From Burkholderiales bacterium UBA4657 (GTDB lineage Bacteria; Pseudomonadota; Gammaproteobacteria; Burkholderiales; Burkholderiaceae_E), in contig DHLX01000037.1 in the NCBI GenBank assembly GCA_002405475.1, positions 742 through 64,741 on the forward strand: a stretch of 64,000 nucleotides of DNA, in the 5' to 3' direction. This document shows positions 9,002-16,345 of this stretch, piece after piece (position 1 is the stretch's first letter; every line of letters starts with the position of its first letter). The translations under genes were made by a program, and so were the position numbers. Under the pieces are notes generated by a model. The model made no database searches, was not told where the DNA came from, and worked only from the letters and a program-made list of their open reading frames with translations.

Positions 9002-10956
9002 TGCAGTAAGTTATTGGTTTGCGGCTGGATGACCCCGAGCCGGGTTTTCAGGGATTGCGCCTTGTTATCAAACAAGGCCGCATAATACACGGCATTTGAC
9101 AAGACCTTTTTCACATAATCACGTGTTTCGCTAAAGGGAATGGTCTCAGCGAAGATCGCGCCCTCTACCGGACGTGACAGCGTGCTACGCCATTGCCGCG
9201 CACGACCAATGCCAGCGTTGTAGGCCGCAGAGGCCAGCACGTAGGAGTCATCCAGATCATCAAGGCGGGTGCGCATATAGGTGGTTCCCAGAGTAATATT
9301 GGTTTCAATATCATCAACCTGGCCATGATCGTAATTGCGTAACCCGATTTGTCGTGCCACTTGGCGCGCTGTTGCCGGCATGAGCTGCATCAGTCCGGCA
9401 GCACCCACATGGGAACGGGCATTCAGTACAAAGCGAGATTCTTGCCGCACCAGACCAAAAACCCAGGACGGGTCCAGGTTCAATTCTTTCGATTGGCGTA
9501 CTACGATGTCTTTGAACGGGCTGACAAAGCGCAGCGAAAAATCATGCTCCTGGCGGGTACGGTCGGCGGCGCTGATGACACGATCCCAGACCTGTTCGCG
9601 CCGTGCAAACTCGGCCGCAGCCAGGAGCTGGCGGTCATTCATGCTACGCATTTGCCAGTTCCACTCGCGGTTACCCTCAAAGCGCATGCCCAGGGCATAA
9701 AACTTGAGTGCCCGGCGTAGTCCGGCATTTTGTTGTATTGGAGCCAATTCTTCAGCGCTGACAGTGGCAGCTCTGGGCGGCAGTACCACCGGCTCGCCCA
9801 ATTCTTCCAGCGCCAGTTTGCCGTAAAAGGAAAATTCACCCGCTATGCGTCGGAACAATATCTCGGCTTCAGCTTTTTGTCCCTGTGCTTTCTGCGCACG
9901 TCCCAGCCAGTATACCCAGGCAGAATCGCGTGCCGTGAAATCATTCATTTTGCTGATGGCGCGTTGTACCATAGCCCAATCACCGGCCCGTAGCGCAGCG
10001 CGGACCTGCCATTGCAGTACATCATCGGCATGGACATAGGCTGCCATTGCCTGATCGGCTCGCTGATAGAGCTGGTGCGCCTGCGCCAGGGCTCGGCGCG
10101 AGGCTGCTTCGCCTATCTGCCCCCAGATCAGGGCGCGTTCGGCAGCGCTGAATGACTTGGCGATCACTTCAAATCGCTCTGCAGTTTGCAAAGCATCCTC
10201 TCGCGCCAGGCTGACCAGCGTCAGCAATGCCAGCTTGCGCTCGGTCTCATTTTTCAATTGATAACGTTGCAGATCTTTAGCTGTAGCCCTGATCGACTTT
10301 TCCCAGCCTGCCGGAGCCTGGGTCAGTGCGGCCAGCCGTCGCGCCGACAGCAGGATATTCTGATCTACTGCCTGCAACATCAGCGCCCAGACATCACTCG
10401 ATGACAAGTCTTTATTTTCTACCAGGTTGCTGACCAGCAAATGACAGCCATCCCCAGTAAAATGACGTACTTCACTCAGAATCGGGCGCGCATCCTTCAG
10501 CACCGACTCACCTGCCTGGGCGCGAAATGCCAATGCATAGCAATTGACTTGCACATCGTCTTTGAGAATAAATTGCGGATACTGTTGCTCGAAAGTTGCC
10601 ACATCGCGACGTCGGCCCAGGGCTAACAGCCAGTCATTTCTGAGCCGGTCGGCAATCGCTTCGCCACGCCACCGTTCCAGGAAAGCGCGGATTGCCTCAT
10701 CGGGAGTGTCGGTGACAATACCACCGCCCGAGTCATAGATACGACTACGCAAACGGTAATATTCAACGTAAGCCGGTTCCGGATAATGCCGTAGCTCCAG
10801 TGCCAGCTCACCAGCTTTGCTGACGTTGCCGGTTCGTGCCGCATCACGCAGATCCAGAAACCGGTCATCGGCATTGCGGCTGCTGGCACTTTGTGCCAGC
10901 AGCGGTGTCGCCAGCAAGCTGGCGCTCAAAATAAAGCACAATCTCAAATAATTCAT
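8998..10956 (-). CDS. slt: Soluble lytic murein transglycosylase
   Basis: Periplasmic exolytic transglycosylase cleaving peptidoglycan to 1,6-anhydro products. About 652 aa: signal peptide (MNYLRLCFILSASLLATPL, cleavage near AQSA), a long alpha-helical superhelical U/L domain (about 30-480) and a C-terminal GH23 domain with catalytic Glu506 in RQESRF, then GAAGLMQLMPATA and the AYNAG motif. A frame opens at a GTG 30 bp upstream, but those codons contain the ribosome site (AAAGGAC) for the ATG at 10956, which is chosen. Divergent from ygfA with only 32 bp between start codons. First gene of a run of coupled minus-strand genes. Confidence 0.94.
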   Translation of the reverse strand: MNYLRLCFILSASLLATPLLAQSASSRNADDRFLDLRDAARTGNVSKAGELALELRHYPEPAYVEYYRLRSRIYDSGGGIVTDTPDEAIRAFLERWRGEAIADRLRNDWLLALGRRRDVATFEQQYPQFILKDDVQVNCYALAFRAQAGESVLKDARPILSEVRHFTGDGCHLLVSNLVENKDLSSSDVWALMLQAVDQNILLSARRLAALTQAPAGWEKSIRATAKDLQRYQLKNETERKLALLTLVSLAREDALQTAERFEVIAKSFSAAERALIWGQIGEAASRRALAQAHQLYQRADQAMAAYVHADDVLQWQVRAALRAGDWAMVQRAISKMNDFTARDSAWVYWLGRAQKAQGQKAEAEILFRRIAGEFSFYGKLALEELGEPVVLPPRAATVSAEELAPIQQNAGLRRALKFYALGMRFEGNREWNWQMRSMNDRQLLAAAEFARREQVWDRVISAADRTRQEHDFSLRFVSPFKDIVVRQSKELNLDPSWVFGLVRQESRFVLNARSHVGAAGLMQLMPATARQVARQIGLRNYDHGQVDDIETNITLGTTYMRTRLDDLDDSYVLASAAYNAGIGRARQWRSTLSRPVEGAIFAETIPFSETRDYVKKVLSNAVYYAALFDNKAQSLKTRLGVIQPQTNNLLQ

Positions 10957-10988
10957 TCTTTTAGTCCTTTTCCGCGAATGTAGCACGC

Positions 10989-11564
10989 ATGCAAGACGAA
11001 AAAAAACAACTTTTTGACAATTCCAAGGCCATTATCCGCCGTCGCATAATGACAACGCGTGACAGCTTGCCTGCGTCGACACGAGCCCTGGCAGAAAAGG
11101 CTATTGCACAATATTTGCAGACTTGGTTGCTGCGTTATCAACCGGCGGTTCTGGCGGCTTATTGGCCGATCAGGAGCGAAGCCGATTGCCGCGACTGGCT
11201 GTTGCAAACGCTGCACAGCGGTATCAAGGTCGTTCTGCCTGTAGTCGAGCAGCGCAACAGCGCACTGGTGTTTCGACAGTGGCACGGTGAAACTCTGTCT
11301 GAGCGTGATCTGGCCGGACTGCCAGCACCTATCCAGGGCCAAATACACAAGCCGGAGGCCATATTGCTCCCTTGCGTCGCTTTTAACGCACAGGGCTATC
11401 GTCTTGGCTATGGTGGCGGCTATTACGACCGCACCTTGGCGCTATTGTCGGGCGTTCGCACCGCCGGGGTCGCTTTCAGCCTCCAGGAAACAGAATTCGC
11501 ACCCGATGCCCATGATATTGCACTGCATAGCGTAATTACCGAATTCGCTATCAGTAATTTCTAA
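10989..11564 (+). CDS. ygfA: 5-formyltetrahydrofolate cyclo-ligase
   Basis: Converts 5-formyl-THF to 5,10-methenyl-THF with ATP. The 191-aa protein carries the family motif GYGGGYYDRT near 137-146 and the basic N-terminal segment AIIRRRIM expected of the family, which supports the upstream start MQDEKKQ over the internal ATG at 11049. Its stop overlaps the convergent metF stop by 4 bp, placing two folate one-carbon enzymes tail to tail. In enterobacteria 6S RNA precedes ygfA; here there is no room for it. Confidence 0.93.
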   Translation: MQDEKKQLFDNSKAIIRRRIMTTRDSLPASTRALAEKAIAQYLQTWLLRYQPAVLAAYWPIRSEADCRDWLLQTLHSGIKVVLPVVEQRNSALVFRQWHGETLSERDLAGLPAPIQGQIHKPEAILLPCVAFNAQGYRLGYGGGYYDRTLALLSGVRTAGVAFSLQETEFAPDAHDIALHSVITEFAISNF

Positions 11565-12406
11565 GACTCGGCGCGTGTCCAGTGCGATAGGCGCTGCCAC
11601 AAGGCTTTGGTCGAGCTCGCCTGGTTCAGGGTATAGAAATGCAGGCCTGGCGCGCCACCCTTAAGCAGGCGTTCGCACATGGCTGCAACCACGTCCAGAC
11701 CAAAAGCGCGAATGGAAGCGCTGTCGTCGCCAAAGGACTGTAATCGGCTTTTGATCCAGCGTGGAATATCGGCACCGCAAGCCTCTGAGAAGCGAACCAG
11801 TTGGGTGTAGTTGGTAATCGGCATAATGCCTGGCACAATCGGAATACTGACGCCTAGCGCTTGTACCTCGTCAAGAAAATGAAAATAGGCATCGGCGTTG
11901 AAGAAATACTGGGTAATGGCTGAATTGGCACCGGCCTGAACCTTGCGTACAAAATTCTGCACATCGGCCTGATAAGAGCGTGCCTGCGGGTGCATTTCCG
12001 GATAAGCTGCCACCTCAATGTGAAACCAGTCGCCAGTTTCGGCACGGATGAATTCGACCAGCTCGTTAGCGTAGCGGAACTCACCAATATCGCCCATGCC
12101 CGAAGGCAGGTCGCCGCGTAAAGCAACCAGACGCCGAATATTATAAGAGCGGTACTCATCCAGGATGGCACGTATTCCTTCCCGGGTCGAACCGACGCAG
12201 GATAAATGCGGAGCCCCCGGCACGCCTTCGCGCATGATGTCCAGCACGGTACTGAGCGTACCCTCGCGGGTCGAACCACCGGCGCCGAAGGTGACCGAAA
12301 TAAACTCCGGTTTGAGCTGAATCAGCTCGGCGCGCGTCGAGGCTAACTTGGCAACTCCCTCAGGGGTTTTAGGGGGGAAAAATTCCAGACTGAATGCAGG
12401 GGTCAT
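11561..12406 (-). CDS. metF: 5,10-methylenetetrahydrofolate reductase
   Basis: FAD enzyme that makes 5-methyl-THF for methionine synthase. The 281-aa TIM barrel starts SLEFFPPKTPEG and carries the FGAGGSTREGT and LRGDLPSG segments typical of MetF. Start ATG overlaps the stop of the upstream small membrane protein gene (ATGA). It is the last gene of an ahcY-membrane protein-metF operon, so it should be controlled by the SAH riboswitch in front of ahcY: high SAH switches on both SAH removal and methyl-group resupply. Confidence 0.95.
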   Translation of the reverse strand: MTPAFSLEFFPPKTPEGVAKLASTRAELIQLKPEFISVTFGAGGSTREGTLSTVLDIMREGVPGAPHLSCVGSTREGIRAILDEYRSYNIRRLVALRGDLPSGMGDIGEFRYANELVEFIRAETGDWFHIEVAAYPEMHPQARSYQADVQNFVRKVQAGANSAITQYFFNADAYFHFLDEVQALGVSIPIVPGIMPITNYTQLVRFSEACGADIPRWIKSRLQSFGDDSASIRAFGLDVVAAMCERLLKGGAPGLHFYTLNQASSTKALWQRLSHWTRAES

Positions 12407-12753
12407 GTTTTTTTGTCAGGTATCAGATAAGACAGCAACCAGGAGATCAAACCGTAAAGCAAACCGCCAAAAACGCCGGACCAGAAACCACCTACCTCGA
12501 AACCCTGCAACACATGACCCACGCCCCAAAATAACAAACCATTCAGCACCAGATAAAACAGGCCCAGTGTCAAGACTGAAATCGGTAATGTCAGAATGAA
12601 CAACACAGGCCGGATCAGGGTATTGACCAAACCTAGCACCAGAGCCGCGATGAGTGCGCTAGTAAAGCCATCCACTTTGACCGAGGGCAGTAAGTAAGCA
12701 ACAGTCAGCAAGACCAGGGCATTGAGCAACCACAGCAGTATCAGACGTAACAT
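12403..12753 (-). CDS. Phage holin family (YvlD-like) small membrane protein
   Basis: 116-aa, very hydrophobic protein with about four transmembrane segments (MLRLILLWLLNALVLLTVAY, a central SALIAALVLGLVNTLIRP, then two more), ending in a short charged tail PDKKT. It belongs to the widespread family annotated phage holin family IV/YvlD, not to real phage holins; function unknown. The start at 12753 is set by GGAG 8 nt upstream; the longer open frame reaches into the hairpin behind ahcY and is rejected. Sandwiched between ahcY and metF and coupled to metF by ATGA. Confidence 0.82.
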   Translation of the reverse strand: MLRLILLWLLNALVLLTVAYLLPSVKVDGFTSALIAALVLGLVNTLIRPVLFILTLPISVLTLGLFYLVLNGLLFWGVGHVLQGFEVGGFWSGVFGGLLYGLISWLLSYLIPDKKT

Positions 12754-12778
12754 AGGGAACTCCGCATTTAACTGCGAA

Positions 12779-12807
12779 GCTGACAGGCAAGCAGGTTGCC
12801 TGTCAGC
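12779..12807 (-). other. Strong intercistronic hairpin behind ahcY
   Basis: A perfect 12-bp stem (GCTGACAGGCAA and its complement) with a 5-nt loop sits between the ahcY stop and the membrane-protein start. There is no T-run on the minus strand, so it is not a standard intrinsic terminator. It may stabilise the ahcY end of the mRNA or lower expression of the two downstream genes. Confidence 0.55.
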
Positions 12808-12843
12808 GCGACAGTTTAATTGGCTCACTCTTGGCAACCGGGC

Positions 12844-14262
12844 TTAGTAGCGATAGTGCTCCGGTTTATAGGGGCCTTCCTTGTGTACACCAATGTAGCG
12901 CGCCTGGGCATCACTCAGCTCGGTCAGTTGGGCATTGAGTTTTTTCAATTGCAGACGAGCCACTTTTTCATCCAGATGCTTGGGCAGGGTATAGACGCCG
13001 ACTGGATATTGCTCGGTGTTGCTGAACAACTCGATTTGCGCAATGGTCTGATTAGCAAAAGAAGAACTCATGACATAGCTCGGGTGGCCGGTACCGCAAC
13101 CCAGATTCACCAGTCGGCCTTTGGCCAGCAGAATGATACGTTTACCATCGGGGAAAATGACATGATCAACTTGCGGCTTGATTTCTTCCCACTGATATTT
13201 TTCCAGTGCAGCAACGTCAATTTCATTATCGAAGTGACCAATGTTGCAGACGATGGCCTGGTCTTTCATTTTCGCCATGTGCTGGTGCGTAATGACATGG
13301 AAATTGCCCGTCGCGGTCACGAAAATATCGGCCTTGTCAGCGGCATAATCCATGGTGACAACACGGTAGCCTTCCATGGCAGCTTGCAGGGCACAGATCG
13401 GGTCAATTTCGGTGACCCATACCTGAGCCGACAAGGCACGCAAGGCCTGAGCCGAGCCCTTGCCCACATCGCCATAGCCCGCTACTACCGCAATCTTGCC
13501 CGCAATCATCACATCCGTGGCGCGTTTGATGCCATCGACCAGTGACTCGCGGCAACCATACAGGTTGTCAAACTTGCTTTTGGTGACCGAGTCATTCACA
13601 TTGATTGCCGGGAATGCCAGACGGCCTTCCTTGTGCATTTGATACAAACGGTGTACCCCGGTCGTGGTCTCTTCGGTGACCCCCTTAATCTGCTTCAAAC
13701 GTGTTGAGTACCAGGTGGGGTCGGTTTTCAGTTTCGCCTTGATGGCATCGAACAGGCAGGTTTCTTCTTCGCTGCTCGGGCTGTGCAAAACTGACGGGTC
13801 GGTTTCTGCCTTGGTGCCTAGATGCAGCAATAAAGTGGCATCGCCGCCATCATCCAGAATCATGTTGCTGTACTCGCCATTCGGCCATTCAAAAATACGA
13901 TGGGTGTAGTCCCAATAGTCCACCAGGGTTTCGCCTTTGACGGCGAATACTGCAGTGCCCTGGGCAGCAATGGCAGCGGCGGCATGGTCTTGGGTCGAGA
14001 AAATATTGCACGACGCCCAGCGCACTTCCGCCCCCAGTGCTTGCAGGGTTTCAATCAGCACCGCGGTCTGAATGGTCATGTGCAGCGAACCGGTAATACG
14101 GGCACCGCGCAAGGGCTTGAGGGCAGCATATTCTTCGCGAATGGCCATCAGTCCCGGCATTTCGGTTTCGGCAATTTTGATTTCCTTGCGTCCCCAGTCA
14201 GCGAGACTTAGGTCAGCAATCACGAAATCTTGAGTAGAACTTGATTTGAGTACGGCGCTCAT
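12844..14262 (-). CDS. ahcY: Adenosylhomocysteinase (SAH hydrolase)
   Basis: Hydrolyses S-adenosylhomocysteine to adenosine and homocysteine with tightly bound NAD. The 472-aa protein shows the N-terminal substrate domain (GARITGSLHMTIQTAVLIETL, HDHAAAAIA-type segment), the NAD loop GYGDVGKG, and the C-terminal KPEHYRY that reaches into the partner subunit. Length and the roughly 40-residue insert match the bacterial form. GGAGG 8 nt before the ATG at 14262 fixes the start; the track of open frame 48 bp upstream lies in the leader. The leader is an SAH riboswitch. Confidence 0.97.
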   Translation of the reverse strand: MSAVLKSSSTQDFVIADLSLADWGRKEIKIAETEMPGLMAIREEYAALKPLRGARITGSLHMTIQTAVLIETLQALGAEVRWASCNIFSTQDHAAAAIAAQGTAVFAVKGETLVDYWDYTHRIFEWPNGEYSNMILDDGGDATLLLHLGTKAETDPSVLHSPSSEEETCLFDAIKAKLKTDPTWYSTRLKQIKGVTEETTTGVHRLYQMHKEGRLAFPAINVNDSVTKSKFDNLYGCRESLVDGIKRATDVMIAGKIAVVAGYGDVGKGSAQALRALSAQVWVTEIDPICALQAAMEGYRVVTMDYAADKADIFVTATGNFHVITHQHMAKMKDQAIVCNIGHFDNEIDVAALEKYQWEEIKPQVDHVIFPDGKRIILLAKGRLVNLGCGTGHPSYVMSSSFANQTIAQIELFSNTEQYPVGVYTLPKHLDEKVARLQLKKLNAQLTELSDAQARYIGVHKEGPYKPEHYRY

Positions 14263-14292
14263 CTCGCGCCCTCCTTTGCATAAAAAGAAGTT

Positions 14293-14378
14293 TGCGAGCG
14301 CGGTTGCCAAAGTTAGTGCTCTGAGCCTGACGGTGATATACGGGCTGAACCCGAATGACCGCTGCAGCGCTCCTCAAA
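14293..14378 (-). promoter_or_regulatory. SAH riboswitch upstream of ahcY
   Basis: Read on the minus strand the leader contains GAGGAGCGCTGCAGCGG, then CAGGCTC, then GGCAACCGCGCTCGC, which are the conserved blocks of the S-adenosylhomocysteine riboswitch: the outer helix GAGCGC/GCGCTC, the internal helix and the pseudoknot strand. It ends about 30 nt before the ahcY start codon, close to the GGAGG ribosome site. Known members turn expression on when SAH is bound. It should govern ahcY, the membrane protein and metF. Confidence 0.9.
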
Positions 14379-14386
14379 GCTTGTCC

Positions 14387-14392
14387 ATTATA
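14387..14392 (-). promoter_or_regulatory. ahcY -10 element
   Basis: A perfect TATAAT on the minus strand, about 7 nt before the first conserved riboswitch nucleotides, so transcription would start almost at the aptamer. No good -35 hexamer is visible at 16-18 bp. Confidence 0.55.
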
Positions 14393-14610
14393 ACGTGATT
14401 GCCCATTCGGCTGGACGGAAATAGGTAGCGTTTTGATGCTTGTTCCTATTTTCCATTTGAGATGCCACTTGGGTTGTAGCAGACCGTTTCGACTGATGCG
14501 GCGCTAAGAAAAGTATATTTTAACGATACTAAATAACTTTTTATATAAAAAAGAATCAAAAATTGACACTCTCCGTTTCGTCGCCATGTGGCGAGGTTGA
14601 GGAGAAAAAG

Positions 14611-15144
14611 ATGTTGGTATGGGAACTGTTACTGGTCATTTTGCTGGCTGATTTTGTTTCCGGGTTTGTCCATTGGGCTGAAGATGCCTATGCACGACCC
14701 GACATGCCCTGGTTGAAAAAAATTGCCGAGGAAAATTTGCTGCATCATCAACGACCGCGCGATTTTTTGCGTAAGACCTGGTGGCAAAGTTCCTATGATT
14801 TGATGCTAATAGGCGCGGTGGTTTTGCTGTTGGCGTCCTGGTTCAACAGTTTGACCTGGCATGTCGTTTTATTTGTGGTGCTGTCGGTGAATGCGAATCA
14901 GGTGCATAAATGGGCGCATCGCAATCGTACCGAGAACCCATGCTGGGTGGTGTGGTTGCAAAAAACCTGCTTACTGCAGACTCCGCGCCACCATTCGCAG
15001 CATCACCGTGGTAACAATGATACTAATTACTGTGTACTGACTAATCTGTTAAACCCGGTATTGGATCGAGTGAAATTTTGGCGGGTGCTGGAGGTCCTGA
15101 TCTCCAGATTAACTGGTCTGCAGCCACGCCTGGCGATGAAATAA
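14611..15144 (+). CDS. CarF/Kua (TMEM189-type) fatty acid desaturase family protein
   Basis: 177-aa integral membrane di-iron protein. The family is the bacterial CarF / animal PEDS1 (TMEM189) / plant FAD4 group. Histidine motifs are all present and in order: HWAED (H21), HH at 45-46, HKWAH (H99, H103) and HHSQHH (H127, H128, H131, H132), followed by NYCVLTNLLNPVLD, the usual C-terminal block. Two to four transmembrane segments (about 3-20, 64-80, 82-98). GGAG before the ATG at 14611 sets the start. In Myxococcus, CarF desaturates the alkyl ether to the vinyl ether of plasmalogens; FAD4 instead desaturates an acyl chain. Which reaction occurs here is unknown. It is followed after 10 bp by a CREST-family gene, so the two form an operon. 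Confidence 0.85.
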   Translation: MLVWELLLVILLADFVSGFVHWAEDAYARPDMPWLKKIAEENLLHHQRPRDFLRKTWWQSSYDLMLIGAVVLLLASWFNSLTWHVVLFVVLSVNANQVHKWAHRNRTENPCWVVWLQKTCLLQTPRHHSQHHRGNNDTNYCVLTNLLNPVLDRVKFWRVLEVLISRLTGLQPRLAMK

Positions 15145-15154
15145 GGAGCATGAA

Positions 15155-15910
15155 ATGACTCAGAAAGAAATCACCCTGGCTGTTTCGGTACTCATCCTCG
15201 TTGTCGTGGCGCTGCTGGCACCGGCCTTGCCACAAGACCAGGCCTACCATGCTTTTGCCGATGCCCGTGCCTGGTGGGGTATACCCAATGCGGCCGATAC
15301 CTTGAGTAATCTGGCGTTTGTTGTAGTCGGCTTGTATGGGCTGTTACTTCGTGCCGGGCATCCGTTCTATACCCAGTCGGCGCCATTGCGTGCCTGGTCT
15401 CAGGTATTCTTCCTCGGGTTGATCGCCACCGGCCTGGGTTCAGGCTGGTACCACTGGTTACCGCAGGATTCTGGTCTGGCAGTTGACCGCTATGGCATGG
15501 TGCTCGCCTTCGCTGGTGTACTCGGCGCCATTGCGACACATAAGGTATCGACTCGTGCCGGACATGCCTTGGGCTGGGTCAGTCTGTTGCTCGGGATAAG
15601 CTCGGTCTTCTGGTGGCAGTGGCAAGGCAACCTTACCCCCTACGCGGTATTACAATTTGGCGGCATTGCCCTAGTGCTGTGGCTGGCCTGGGTCCCCGCA
15701 ACACAACCCGGTCCGCGTTGGGGCTGGCTGCTGTGCGCCTACATCATCGCCAAAGTGTGTGAAACTTTTGATCAGACCTTGTTTGATCTGACACAGCACC
15801 TGATTTCAGGTCATACCCTGAAGCACCTGTGGGCTGCGGCTGCGGGACTGGCGTTTTTTAAACCAGCGCCATCCCAGGCTCGCGCCGGCGCCCAGTACGA
15901 TCAGCAATAA
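15155..15910 (+). CDS. CREST-superfamily (alkaline ceramidase-like) membrane hydrolase
   Basis: 251-aa protein with about seven transmembrane helices. The CREST signature is complete: Ser96 and His100 in GSGWYH, Asp111 in VDRYGM and the pair His220/His224 in SGHTLKH, which together bind zinc in alkaline ceramidases, PAQR receptors and relatives. It should be a zinc-dependent amide or ester hydrolase of membrane lipids; substrate unknown. AAGGAGC 7 nt upstream gives a strong ribosome site. Its 10-bp distance from the CarF-like gene suggests they act on the same lipid. The last 105 bp overlap, tail to tail, a minus-strand gene. Confidence 0.8.
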   Translation: MTQKEITLAVSVLILVVVALLAPALPQDQAYHAFADARAWWGIPNAADTLSNLAFVVVGLYGLLLRAGHPFYTQSAPLRAWSQVFFLGLIATGLGSGWYHWLPQDSGLAVDRYGMVLAFAGVLGAIATHKVSTRAGHALGWVSLLLGISSVFWWQWQGNLTPYAVLQFGGIALVLWLAWVPATQPGPRWGWLLCAYIIAKVCETFDQTLFDLTQHLISGHTLKHLWAAAAGLAFFKPAPSQARAGAQYDQQ

Positions 15911-16222
15911 CGCTCCCAGACCCCAGATGATCCAGACGACCGGGATCAGCCATTGCAGTAATCCCGGTATCAGGCCCAGCCAGGGCTGCAGCCACGCACC
16001 TAGGCCGAGGAGCAAATTTTGTGTCGGCGCAAGCCACTCGCCTCCCAGCCAGGGTGCCAGTCCCCCCAATTGACCTACTAGTGTTGTCCAGACGGCGTTG
16101 ACATCCTGCCCGGCGGCAGCCTCCCAGCCCGACCAGCCCAGCAGGCTGTGCGTGAGCCAGGCGCCAAGGGTCCAAATACCCAATAATGTTAAAACCACGA
16201 ACCAGATAATCAAGTGTGCCAT
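15806..16222 (-). CDS. Hypothetical membrane protein
   Basis: 138 aa from the ATG at 16222, which is preceded by GGGGA at a normal distance; the open frame extends further upstream without support. A clear N-terminal transmembrane helix (MAHLIIWFVVLTLLGIW), a Trp/Gly/Leu-rich amphipathic middle with repeated WL and GLG segments, a second strong helix (LIPVVWIIWGLGALLLIVLG) and a basic C-terminus (FKKRQSRSRS). Not recognised. Its 3' end overlaps the CREST gene by about 105 bp on the other strand, so one of the two ends may be shorter or the overlap is genuine. Confidence 0.6.
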   Translation of the reverse strand: MAHLIIWFVVLTLLGIWTLGAWLTHSLLGWSGWEAAAGQDVNAVWTTLVGQLGGLAPWLGGEWLAPTQNLLLGLGAWLQPWLGLIPGLLQWLIPVVWIIWGLGALLLIVLGAGASLGWRWFKKRQSRSRSPQVLQGMT

Positions 16223-16298
16223 CGTGAATTCCCCTATATGCAATATATGGAGTGATAGCCGTGATTCAAGTTCCCCGAACCTTTTCTTTTGGTCAGGG

Positions 16299-16323
16299 AA
16301 AAAAGGCAGCGCAATGCGCTGCC
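16299..16323 (-). terminator. Intrinsic terminator of metK
   Basis: On the minus strand, GGCAGCGC/GCGCTGCC forms an 8-bp stem with a 3-nt loop followed by TTTTTT, starting about 23 bp after the metK stop. Confidence 0.85.
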
Positions 16324-16345
16324 TGAGTGACAAGGTCTAGGCAGC

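Noticed and set aside
10957..10988. Possible 6S RNA gene upstream of ygfA
   Set aside because: Only 32 bp separate the slt and ygfA start codons, too short for the RNA.
14563..14610. Upstream extension of the CarF-like gene (TTG start)
   Set aside because: GGAG at 14601-14604 lies inside it and serves the ATG at 14611.
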